This document shows positions 1-6,229 of a DNA stretch of 11,076 nucleotides, one piece after another. Both the position numbers and the translations under genes were made by a program. Position 1 is the first letter of the stretch; each line of letters opens with the position of its first letter. The DNA comes from JBAYZQ01 sp041672385 (GTDB lineage: Bacteria; Spirochaetota; Spirochaetia; Sphaerochaetales; Sphaerochaetaceae), in NCBI GenBank assembly GCA_041672385.1, contig JBAYZQ010000069.1:1-11076 (forward strand), in the 5' to 3' direction. The notes beneath the pieces are model-generated. The model did not search any database and was not told where the DNA came from. It was given only the letters and a program-made list of their open reading frames with translations.

Positions 1-743
1 TTATCTTGAGCACTTTTTCTATTAAAGAAAAAAGTCTCAAGAACTTTAATATCATTCTTCTTACAATAGGCAGAAATCATATTGTTTTTACTCTCAGCTT
101 TATTAACAACTACTGCAAAGGGTTTATTTAAAACCTTAGCTAACTGCTCAACCATTTTAAAGTTATGAAATCCAAAACTAGTTGGTTCAGCCACAATTAA
201 ACAATAATCAGCTTTTTGAGTACTTTCTACTACACTACAGGCACTTCCTGGAGGACAATCAATAACATTAAGCTTATCCTCTTCTATTAAATCTAATACC
301 CCGGAAATAACAGGAACTCCACTGCTTTGCCCCATATTCAATTTACCAGTGACAATCTTTGAATTTCCAAATTCTCCAACCTGTATTATACCAACTTCTT
401 TATCAACTTCAGTTATAGCTTTTTGTTTACAAACCAAAGTACAAACACCACAGGAATGACAAACATCCTCAAAAAGGAGCATATCCTTACCAATTAAGGC
501 TAAAGCGTTAAAAGTACAAGCCTCTACACATTCATGACAGGCATTGCATTTTTCTTTATCAAAGTTTGGCATTTTTACTTTTACTGGTAATTCTTGAAGC
601 AATTTTGACTTGAAAAACAAATCTCCATTGGGTTCTTCAACATCACAGTCATAGTAATTGGCATTTTCAGCTGAATTAACAAGATTAACCGAAATAAAAG
701 TTTTTCCAGTTCCACCTTTACCACTTAATACTGCTAATTTCAT
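1..743 (-). CDS. MinD-superfamily P-loop ATPase with inserted 2x[4Fe-4S] ferredoxin domain (3' end outside window)
   Basis: Translating the minus strand from the ATG at 741-743 gives about 247 residues that stay open to the window edge, so the C-terminus is missing; relatives are usually somewhat under 300 aa. The N-terminus MKLAVLSGKGGTGKT is the deviant Walker A (KGGTGKT) of the Mrp/MinD/ParA class. DCDVEEPN follows at about 33-40. A ferredoxin insert holds two CxxCxxCxxxC motifs (CNACHECVEAC and CHSCGVCTLVC), each able to bind a [4Fe-4S] cluster. The switch/Walker B stretch NVIDCPPGSACSV and the AEPTSFGFHN segment complete the fold. Cytoplasmic. Such ATPases occur with NifX-like proteins, including the orange protein (ORP) cluster of Desulfovibrio, and probably load or transfer metal clusters or act in redox; the exact substrate is unknown. 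It overlaps the upstream nifX-like gene by ATGA, implying translational coupling. These ATPases often come as tandem pairs, so a second one may lie beyond position 1. Confidence 0.9.
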   Translation of the reverse strand, partial: MKLAVLSGKGGTGKTFISVNLVNSAENANYYDCDVEEPNGDLFFKSKLLQELPVKVKMPNFDKEKCNACHECVEACTFNALALIGKDMLLFEDVCHSCGVCTLVCKQKAITEVDKEVGIIQVGEFGNSKIVTGKLNMGQSSGVPVISGVLDLIEEDKLNVIDCPPGSACSVVESTQKADYCLIVAEPTSFGFHNFKMVEQLAKVLNKPFAVVVNKAESKNNMISAYCKKNDIKVLETFFFNRKSAQD

Positions 744-1117
744 TTTCCACTCTGCTGAGCATGTCCATGAAGGCCAGGACTTACTTTATTTAGAAGCTGA
801 AGATTTCCAGCTATGAACATTTCAATATTCATTTTTGCATTTGCGTTTTCTGCTTTATAAATTTTAGCTTTTCCGCCTAAAACTTTACTTGCATTTTCAC
901 CACATCTATAGGTAATAACCACATCAACATTCCTGTCAACTAGACTTTGAGCAGCTTTAATTCCAGCTCCTCCCTGTGCGTTAAAAGCACTGTTATTATC
1001 AAAATAATCAAACGTTTTCTTCTCATCATCAAATATTAAATAAAATGGTGCTCTTCCGAAGGAAATACAAACTGGTGAGGTTTTTTCCATCTCATCTACA
1101 GGTACTGCAATAATCAT
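740..1117 (-). CDS. NifX/NifB-family (dinitrogenase iron-molybdenum cofactor biosynthesis) protein, ORP-like
   Basis: A 125-residue protein of the PF02579-type fold: it starts MIIAVPVDE, continues with SFGRAPFYLIFD (about 19-30), the family-typical QGGAGIKAAQSLV (48-60) and DVVITYRCGENASKVL (65-80). Cys17 and Cys72 and the C-terminal GLHGHAQ are possible metal ligands, but that is inference. Members include NifX, the C-terminal domain of NifB, and the orange protein that holds a Mo-Cu-S cluster; all bind metal-sulfur clusters. No nif genes are visible, so a nitrogen-fixation role is not supported; small metal-cluster carrier is the safer description. The ATG at 1115-1117 is preceded by AAAGGAG (1125-1131) at 7 nt spacing, a strong ribosome binding site. 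It is the first gene of an operon with the downstream ferredoxin-ATPase and has a clear promoter with a palindromic operator candidate. Confidence 0.88.
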   Translation of the reverse strand: MIIAVPVDEMEKTSPVCISFGRAPFYLIFDDEKKTFDYFDNNSAFNAQGGAGIKAAQSLVDRNVDVVITYRCGENASKVLGGKAKIYKAENANAKMNIEMFIAGNLQLLNKVSPGLHGHAQQSGK

Positions 1118-1148
1118 TATAATACTCCTTTCTTGTTAAAAATAATCA

Positions 1149-1196
1149 AAAACAAAGAATAAGGCAAATTTTTCTTAACTATTAATACTTTGTTTT
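1149..1196 (-). repeat. 9-bp inverted repeat in the leader of the nifX-like operon
   Basis: AAAACAAAG (1149-1157) and its exact complement CTTTGTTTT (1188-1196) are separated by 30 nt. In the transcript this could form a weak AU-rich stem between the palindrome and the ribosome binding site. No T-run follows, so it is not a terminator; it may be chance in AT-rich sequence. Confidence 0.3.
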
Positions 1197-1245
1197 GGGC
1201 ATATGCCCTAAACAGATATTACTTCTAATTATGAACATATGTCAA
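1192..1245 (-). promoter_or_regulatory. Promoter and palindromic operator of the nifX-like/MinD-like operon
   Basis: On the minus strand TTGACA (1240-1245) and TAATAT (1216-1221) are separated by 18 bp. The predicted start is near 1209, giving a leader of about 90 nt. A perfect 12-bp palindrome GGGCATATGCCC (1197-1208) sits over the start; with one internal mismatch the symmetry extends to 22 bp (1192-1213). A second, weaker site with the same CATATG core, ACATATGT (1235-1242), overlaps the -35 box, 36 bp away centre to centre. The placement is what a repressor or redox/metal sensor operator would show; the regulator is not in the window. Confidence 0.6.
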
Positions 1246-1248
1246 TAA

Positions 1249-3042
1249 CTATAGAGAAAGTTTTTCTTTTATCCTTAAAGCTAATTTATCACTTACTTTT
1301 CCTCTAGTTTTTAATTCTTGTAAACTAGCATCTACTAGAGCATCCAAACTTACAAATTCTTTCATCAATCTTGAACTTGTCTTAGGTCCAACTCCTTCTA
1401 TAGTCTCCAGAAGTTTAAAACTTGCATCCTTACTTCTCATAGCCTGATTTGCTGTTGTAGCAAACCTATGGCATTCATCTCTTAATGCAATAAGAACTCT
1501 TAACCCCTCATTAGAAAGACCAACATTCAAATCTTCTCTATCATCATCAAAAACAATTGTTTCTCTTTCCTTTGCCAATCCCACCACAGGAATTTGAGCT
1601 AAACCAAGCTCATCAAGTTCGTTTCTAGTTACATTTACTTGACCTTGACCACCATCAACCAAAATAAGATCTGGAATTGGAAGGTTTTCTTTTATTACCC
1701 TTGAATAACGTCTATGAACAGCTTCTTTCATAGCCCCGTAATCATCAACTCTACCATCAAGGCTTCTAATATTAAAACGTCGATAATTTTTAGGATCAGG
1801 ATTACCATCATAAAAAGATATAAGAGAAGCTACTGTGTATTTTCCACCTAGTTGAGCAATATCAAATCCTTCAATTAACTTCGGAAGACTCTCCAATTCT
1901 AGAATGTCTTTTAAAACAATAAGTGAACTACTGTTATCTTTATTTTTCAACCTATTTTCAACATCTCTTTTTGCGTTTTCTCTCGCCATTTTTAAAATTC
2001 TGAAATGTCTTCCAGTTTGAGGTATAAAAACTTCTATTTGATGTTTTAAGTTAGTTTCAAAATATTGCTTAATTAAATTAAAATCAATTTCATGTGAAAC
2101 ATAAATTTCTTTAGGTAATTGTTGACCATCACTATAGTACTGAATCAAGAAATTTAACAAAGTCTCGGTTTCATTCCCAAAAGTTTCAGCCCTGTATAAG
2201 GCTTTCCCAATCAACTTTCCATCCCTAAATTGCATAATCGATACTGTACAAATTCTAACTCTCATCTCTATTGCACAGTAGTCAATACTCTCCGAGTTAA
2301 AACCTTCTACTTGTTGCTTCAAGGCCACACTTTCTAAAGCTTTTAAAACGTCTCTTTTCTTAGAAGCCAATTCAAAGTTTAAAAGACTGGAGGCTTTTAG
2401 CATTTCAGTTCTAATTGTATCGATTAGTTTCTGTTCACCACCTTCAAGAAATTTAATAACTTTTTGAACATTTTTATTATAATCTTCTTGAGTTATTTTC
2501 CCACAACAAGGAGCACTACAACGACCAAGATGATAATAAAGGCAAGGGTTTTCTCTCATTTTTAAGGGCGTACCACATTTACGAAAATTAAAAGAACGAT
2601 CAATAAGTTCAAGATATTGATCCAAATGTCTTACATCGGGAAATGGACCAAAATATTTGGATCCATCTTTTATGATTCTTCGCGTCTTAAAAACTTTAGG
2701 AAAAGGTTCACTAGTTATTCTAATAACCGGATAACTTTTCCCATCTTTTAACATTATGTTATAATGAGGATTATACTTTTTTATTAAGTTGTTCTCTAAA
2801 ACTAAAGCCTCATATTCATTTCCAGTAATAATGTGATCAATTTTTTTAATCTTTTGAACTAAGGCTTTTGTTTTAACATCTCGATCTTTTAAAAAGTAAG
2901 AAATAACTCTTTTATGGAGGTTTTTTGCTTTTCCTACATAGATTACAGTATTTTTTTCATCACGCATAAGATAGCATCCACTATTTTCAGGAAGCTGTTT
3001 AGCTTGCAAGTAGGCATTATTATTTTCTTTTTCTTTTTCCAC
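1249..3042 (-). CDS. uvrC: UvrABC excinuclease subunit C
   Basis: The protein (597 aa, normal length) makes the dual incision around bulky DNA lesions once UvrA/UvrB have marked them. Domains in order: GIY-YIG nuclease (about 18-95, with GCYLMRDEKNTVIYVGKAKN); a cysteine cluster (C156, C167, C175, C179) of the kind that holds an Fe-S cluster in UvrC; a UVR UvrB-binding helix pair (about 204-238); the RNase H-like nuclease with GFDIAQLGG (392-400), LVDGGQGQ (461-468) and DECHRFATTANQAMRSK (522-538); and a C-terminal helix-hairpin-helix pair (LLETIEGVGPKTSSRLM, 544-560). DIAQ replaces the more usual DISH but the Asp is kept. The start is GTG at 3040-3042 (codon 1); no ribosome binding site precedes it, so the start is less certain than the rest. 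It diverges from the splB-like gene. No terminator is seen after the TAG stop; the next operon's -35 box begins 4 bp downstream. Confidence 0.97.
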   Translation of the reverse strand: MEKEKENNNAYLQAKQLPENSGCYLMRDEKNTVIYVGKAKNLHKRVISYFLKDRDVKTKALVQKIKKIDHIITGNEYEALVLENNLIKKYNPHYNIMLKDGKSYPVIRITSEPFPKVFKTRRIIKDGSKYFGPFPDVRHLDQYLELIDRSFNFRKCGTPLKMRENPCLYYHLGRCSAPCCGKITQEDYNKNVQKVIKFLEGGEQKLIDTIRTEMLKASSLLNFELASKKRDVLKALESVALKQQVEGFNSESIDYCAIEMRVRICTVSIMQFRDGKLIGKALYRAETFGNETETLLNFLIQYYSDGQQLPKEIYVSHEIDFNLIKQYFETNLKHQIEVFIPQTGRHFRILKMARENAKRDVENRLKNKDNSSSLIVLKDILELESLPKLIEGFDIAQLGGKYTVASLISFYDGNPDPKNYRRFNIRSLDGRVDDYGAMKEAVHRRYSRVIKENLPIPDLILVDGGQGQVNVTRNELDELGLAQIPVVGLAKERETIVFDDDREDLNVGLSNEGLRVLIALRDECHRFATTANQAMRSKDASFKLLETIEGVGPKTSSRLMKEFVSLDALVDASLQELKTRGKVSDKLALRIKEKLSL

Positions 3043-3095
3043 AAAAAAAGAATAAACTAGTTAACAGTTTTTTTCAATCTTGTTAATATACTGTC
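3043..3095. promoter_or_regulatory. Divergent promoter region between uvrC and the splB-like gene
   Basis: This 53-bp gap must hold both promoters. Plus strand: TTAACA (3061-3066), 16 bp, TTAATA (3083-3088), then 7 nt to the ATG at 3096. Minus strand: TTGAAA (3072-3077), 16 bp, TTATTC (3050-3055), then 7 nt to the GTG at 3042. Neither start has a Shine-Dalgarno sequence, so both transcripts may be leaderless. An inverted repeat TTAACA-N14-TGTTAA (3061-3086) and a second, ACAGT/ACTGT (3064-3068, 3090-3094), could be operators. The two promoters overlap, so they may compete. The hexamers are only moderate matches to consensus. Confidence 0.45.
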
Positions 3096-4349
3096 ATGGA
3101 AAAATCAAAGTTCAATAATCCCTTCTTCGAGAAACTGAGAGAAACAGATCAAAAATTCTTAATTGAAATGGCAGAGACCTACAATTTAAGTTATAGCCAA
3201 ATTTTAATACTATCCGACCAAGGTTGTGATATAAGGTTATGGCAAGAAAAACCTTTAAGTTCTTTTTGGCCCAATGAAATTGAAGAATTTAAAATTGAAG
3301 GAAAAAAACTAACAAAATTATTAGTTAATAAAACTTTAGCTAATATTAATAAACTTAGAAAAGAACCAACTGATTATTCAGATTTTAAAAAACCTGAAAT
3401 AAAAAATCCAAAATCATTTTCAATCTTACACCTTGATTCTGATACCAAAATTTTTGGAAGATGCCCCTGCCCTCCAGAAAATAATCCTTTAAGATGTTGC
3501 AATTTGACAACCCTTGATGCAGTGCAGCAATGTAGCTTTGGTTGCTCTTACTGTTCTATTCAGAGTTTTTACAGTAAGAATGAAATTCGCTTTGTAGACA
3601 ACTTGGAAAAAAAGCTTTTATCTTTAGAATTAGATGAAAAAATTTGGCATTTGGGTACCGGGCAATCCTCTGACTCCCTTCTATATGCAAACACTGAAAA
3701 TGTTTTAACAGCTTTAGATAAATTTGCAAAGAAAAACCCCAAAAAAGTAATTGAATTAAAAACAAAATGTGGTAGGACTGATTGGCTCAAAACTGTAAAT
3801 TTCCCAAGAAATGTAATTGCTACCTGGTCTATTAATGCCCCAACAATTATCGAAAATGAAGAACTGTTAACTGCAAAGCTTGATGAAAGATTATTTGCTG
3901 CAAGAAAAACCGCAGATTCAGGCCTTCTTGTTGGTTTTCATTTTCACCCAATGGTTTGGTTCAAAGGATGGAAAAGTGAATATAAAATGGCTGTAGATAA
4001 AATTTTAGCTAATTTTACTCCAGAAGAAGTAATTGTTATTTCAATGGGAACTTTGACTTTTCCAAAAGCTGTAATAAAAAGATTACGTAACAATTTCAGA
4101 TCAAGCAAAGTGCTTCAAATGGATTTTACTCCAATTGCCGGAAAATACTCTTATCCTCTTTCAGTAAAAGAAGAAATGTTCACCTTTCTTTATTCGTGCT
4201 TTCCAGAAAATTGGAAGAAAAAAGTATTTTTTTATATTTGTATGGAAGACCCAAGTTTATGGAAGAAATGCCTTAATTATGAATATAAGAGCAATGATGA
4301 ATTTGAACAGGAAATGAAAAAATCATATTTGTCTAAAATATATAGTTAG
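3096..4349 (+). CDS. SplB-like radical SAM protein (spore photoproduct lyase family, non-canonical active site)
   Basis: A 417-residue radical SAM enzyme. The cluster motif CSFGCSYC (C146, C150, C153; CX3CX2C) would bind the SAM-coordinating [4Fe-4S] cluster. Family-typical stretches follow: GTGQSSDSL (187-195), ELKTK (220-224), WSINAPTII (244-252), GFHFHPMVWFKGW (280-292). These match spore photoproduct lyase and its COG1533-type relatives. True SPL repairs the thymine dimer of spores and uses a Cys as hydrogen donor with nearby Tyr residues; here the position I align with that Cys appears to be Gln190, and Ser154 follows the third cluster Cys where SPL has Tyr. Extra cysteines C123, C125, C134, C135 just upstream could bind a further metal site. 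The N-terminal 110 residues are longer than in B. subtilis SPL. A DNA-repair role is plausible given the divergent uvrC, but substrate is unknown. The start ATG at 3096 lacks a Shine-Dalgarno; Met25 is the next in-frame choice. Confidence 0.85.
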   Translation: MEKSKFNNPFFEKLRETDQKFLIEMAETYNLSYSQILILSDQGCDIRLWQEKPLSSFWPNEIEEFKIEGKKLTKLLVNKTLANINKLRKEPTDYSDFKKPEIKNPKSFSILHLDSDTKIFGRCPCPPENNPLRCCNLTTLDAVQQCSFGCSYCSIQSFYSKNEIRFVDNLEKKLLSLELDEKIWHLGTGQSSDSLLYANTENVLTALDKFAKKNPKKVIELKTKCGRTDWLKTVNFPRNVIATWSINAPTIIENEELLTAKLDERLFAARKTADSGLLVGFHFHPMVWFKGWKSEYKMAVDKILANFTPEEVIVISMGTLTFPKAVIKRLRNNFRSSKVLQMDFTPIAGKYSYPLSVKEEMFTFLYSCFPENWKKKVFFYICMEDPSLWKKCLNYEYKSNDEFEQEMKKSYLSKIYS

Positions 4350-4368
4350 GAATTCATAGCTTTTAGGT

Positions 4369-4398
4369 TTGACAAAAAGACCAAAATAAAAAATAATA
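4369..4398 (+). promoter_or_regulatory. Promoter of the acyltransferase-like gene
   Basis: TTGACA (4369-4374) is a perfect -35 box; the AT-rich ATAATA at 4393-4398 lies 18 bp downstream. Transcription would start near 4405, just at the left arm of the hairpin that precedes the gene, giving a leader of about 45 nt. Confidence 0.5.
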
Positions 4399-4402
4399 GG
4401 TT

Positions 4403-4437
4403 AAACAATAACTGTTGGTCAGTTAAATCTATTGTTT
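4403..4437 (+). repeat. Inverted repeat/hairpin in the leader of the acyltransferase-like gene
   Basis: Outer arms AAACAATA (4403-4410) and TATTGTTT (4430-4437) are perfect complements, and an inner stem AACTG (4410-4414) / CAGTT (4420-4424) closes a 5-nt loop TTGGT; six unpaired bases lie on the 3' side between the stems. It ends 4 nt before the GAGAG ribosome binding site. It could be a DNA dyad operator overlapping the transcription start or an RNA hairpin affecting translation. No T-run follows, so it is not a terminator for the splB-like gene. Confidence 0.45.
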
Positions 4438-4450
4438 GTTTGAGAGAAAA

Positions 4451-5401
4451 ATGAAAAGAAAAGATGCAAAAGAAATTTTTGACATACCAAGCTATAATAA
4501 AATTTTCCCTTTTATGATGCCAAAACGCTGTGAGTCTTTAGTATTCCAGCCTATGAACTTTGAAGTTACAAATACAGTAAACTATGTTAGAGAATATAAT
4601 AAAGAACACCCTGATAACGGAAGAATAAAAATATTTTACGTTTTTATTGCCGCTTTAATGAGAACCTTTGCTGAAAGAGAAAAGCTTAACAGCTTCATTA
4701 GTGCAAAACGATACTGGCTTAGAAATGAGCTTTCAGTCAATTTTGTTGTAAAAGAAACCTTCAAAGATGATTCACCAGAACATTCCAATTCCTTAATCTT
4801 TAATAAAAACATGACTTTAAGTGAGTATTGTAAAATAATTGATGATAATATTAATAATGCAAGAAGTGGAGAAGAAGATTTAGCTACTGATAAAGCAATT
4901 AACTTTTTTCTACAATTTCCTTTTTGGGTAATTAATGCAATCGTCAAATCTCTTGATAGACGTGATAAACGTGGTAGAGCTCCAAAGTGGCTTAGTGAGG
5001 CAGATGGATTACATACATCAGCATTTATTTCCAACCTAGGAAGCATAGGCCTTGAAGGAGGACTAGCTCACCATCTTTATGAGTGGGGAACAACAAGTTG
5101 TTTTATTACTTTAGGAACATTAACTAGAAAGAAAATTTACAACAAAAAAACAGAAAAAACTGAATTTAAATATTACATGAACGCTGGAATCACTTTGGAT
5201 GAAAGGATTGCGGATGGTTTTTATTTTGTAAAGAGTTTTTCAGTTTTACAGAATTATTTATCCTTTCCAGAACTTCTTGAACAACCACCTCAGAATCTTC
5301 CTGCACCATTGCTTACTAAGAAGCAATGGAAAAAGAAGAGAAAAATTGAGATAAAAGCTAAAGAATTAAAACAAAAAGAATTAAAAATTCAAAATAACTA
5401 A
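4451..5401 (+). CDS. Stand-alone CAT/E2-fold acyltransferase homologue with altered catalytic motif
   Basis: The 316-residue protein resembles the catalytic domain of 2-oxoacid dehydrogenase E2 / chloramphenicol acetyltransferase. It has no lipoyl domain or E3-binding domain, so it is not a dehydrogenase-complex subunit. Recognisable parts: RIKIFYVFIAALMRTF (58-73), a WLRNELSVNFVVKE strand (89-102), SNLGSIGL (194-201), and the motif region GITLDERIADGFYF (246-259). The family motif HxxxDG (DHRxxDG in E2) reads DERIADG, so Glu251 stands where the catalytic His is expected. The C-terminal about 30 residues are strongly basic (KKQWKKKRKIEIKAKE). Unbound coenzyme or substrate is not deducible. 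I chose ATG 4451, preceded by GAGAG at 4 nt, over an upstream in-frame TTG at 4436 that lies inside the hairpin. It ends tail to tail with thyX, the stops overlapping by 3-4 bp. Confidence 0.75.
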   Translation: MKRKDAKEIFDIPSYNKIFPFMMPKRCESLVFQPMNFEVTNTVNYVREYNKEHPDNGRIKIFYVFIAALMRTFAEREKLNSFISAKRYWLRNELSVNFVVKETFKDDSPEHSNSLIFNKNMTLSEYCKIIDDNINNARSGEEDLATDKAINFFLQFPFWVINAIVKSLDRRDKRGRAPKWLSEADGLHTSAFISNLGSIGLEGGLAHHLYEWGTTSCFITLGTLTRKKIYNKKTEKTEFKYYMNAGITLDERIADGFYFVKSFSVLQNYLSFPELLEQPPQNLPAPLLTKKQWKKKRKIEIKAKELKQKELKIQNN

Positions 5402-6219
5402 GTTAATTTTTGTTCAAATAGTTCAAGGGATCTTCCTTTTAATGGATTATCCCTTCCTTCTTTAAGAGCTTTTATTGCATCCACTTCTTTTTTGTTAAAA
5501 GTTTGACTATTTATTATGTAGTTTTCAAAAGCCTCAGTAGCAAAGGGGCAAACCTTTCTAACCATTTCAAGAATTATTTGAGCATATACACGTATTTCAT
5601 ACTGTGCATGTTCATCGAGTCTTAAGGAAAGGAAATGGAAAAGATTATGAAGATCCATCTGCCAATACCATTGTGTGTATAAACTTAAGGGAAGATCAAT
5701 TCTAGAAAGTTCTCTAGCTAAATTAAGATCTAACATTTTATGATAATTTGCACTAACTCTATCTTGATCTTCTTTGATTATAGAATAAAATTCTTTTTTA
5801 ATTTCTGAAGGAACTTCTTTTGTACTTCGCCCCTGTCTATTATCATCACTTTGAAAATTTACATGTTCTTCATCTGGAGTATAAAATTCATCCGCCATAA
5901 TACTATAACGTCCTGAAATTTCATTTACCCTTCCCGTTCTATGTCTAATCCACTGTCTTGCAACAAAAATAGGCATTTTTACATGAAACGTAAAATTTAC
6001 TTGTTCAAAAGGAGAGGTATGGTTATTACGCATTAGATAATTAATTAAACCTTGGTCCTGTCTAACAGCTTTTGTTCCTTCTCCATAGGAAACTCTTGCA
6101 GATTGAACAATCCGTTGATCCGAACCAAGATAATCCACCAATCTTACAAATCCATGATCAAGGACAGGAAACTCTTTATCCAAAATCTCTTCTGCTTCTT
6201 TTACAATACAATGGGCCAT
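5398..6219 (-). CDS. thyX: Flavin-dependent thymidylate synthase ThyX
   Basis: This makes dTMP from dUMP using methylene-tetrahydrofolate and FAD/NADPH, independently of dihydrofolate reductase coupling. The 273-residue protein carries the ThyX signature RHR(X)7S (RHRTGRVNEIS, 92-102) followed by GRYS, with FARQWI-like VARQWI before it, and the conserved helix DLHNLFHFLSLRLDEHAQ (189-206) with the C-terminal active-site Arg/His region. The reading frame extends upstream to 6309, but that would overlap rsmE by 80 bp; the ATG at 6217-6219 has GAGGA (6227-6231) at 7 nt and lies 10 nt after the rsmE stop, so it is the real start. The ribosome binding site overlaps the rsmE TGA stop, which suggests translational coupling. 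Last gene of the malQ-rsmE-thyX operon; its TAG stop overlaps the stop of the converging acyltransferase-like gene. No thyA is visible in the window. Confidence 0.96.
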   Translation of the reverse strand: MAHCIVKEAEEILDKEFPVLDHGFVRLVDYLGSDQRIVQSARVSYGEGTKAVRQDQGLINYLMRNNHTSPFEQVNFTFHVKMPIFVARQWIRHRTGRVNEISGRYSIMADEFYTPDEEHVNFQSDDNRQGRSTKEVPSEIKKEFYSIIKEDQDRVSANYHKMLDLNLARELSRIDLPLSLYTQWYWQMDLHNLFHFLSLRLDEHAQYEIRVYAQIILEMVRKVCPFATEAFENYIINSQTFNKKEVDAIKALKEGRDNPLKGRSLELFEQKLT

Positions 6220-6229
6220 ATTTTTTTCC

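Noticed and set aside
1149..1196. Terminator for uvrC in the gap before the nifX-like gene
   Set aside because: The inverted repeat is AT-rich with a 30-nt loop and the 3' arm is not followed by a T-run in an otherwise terminator-like setting; the same region holds the next operon's promoter.
3064..3094. ACAG...CTGT inverted repeat as a LexA/SOS box for uvrC
   Set aside because: The half-sites are in the opposite order to the enterobacterial CTGT-N8-ACAG box and are too far apart, and no GAAC-N4-GTTC type box is present.
4436..4450. TTG start for the acyltransferase-like gene
   Set aside because: It lies in the right arm of the leader hairpin without a ribosome binding site, whereas ATG 4451 has GAGAG at 4 nt.
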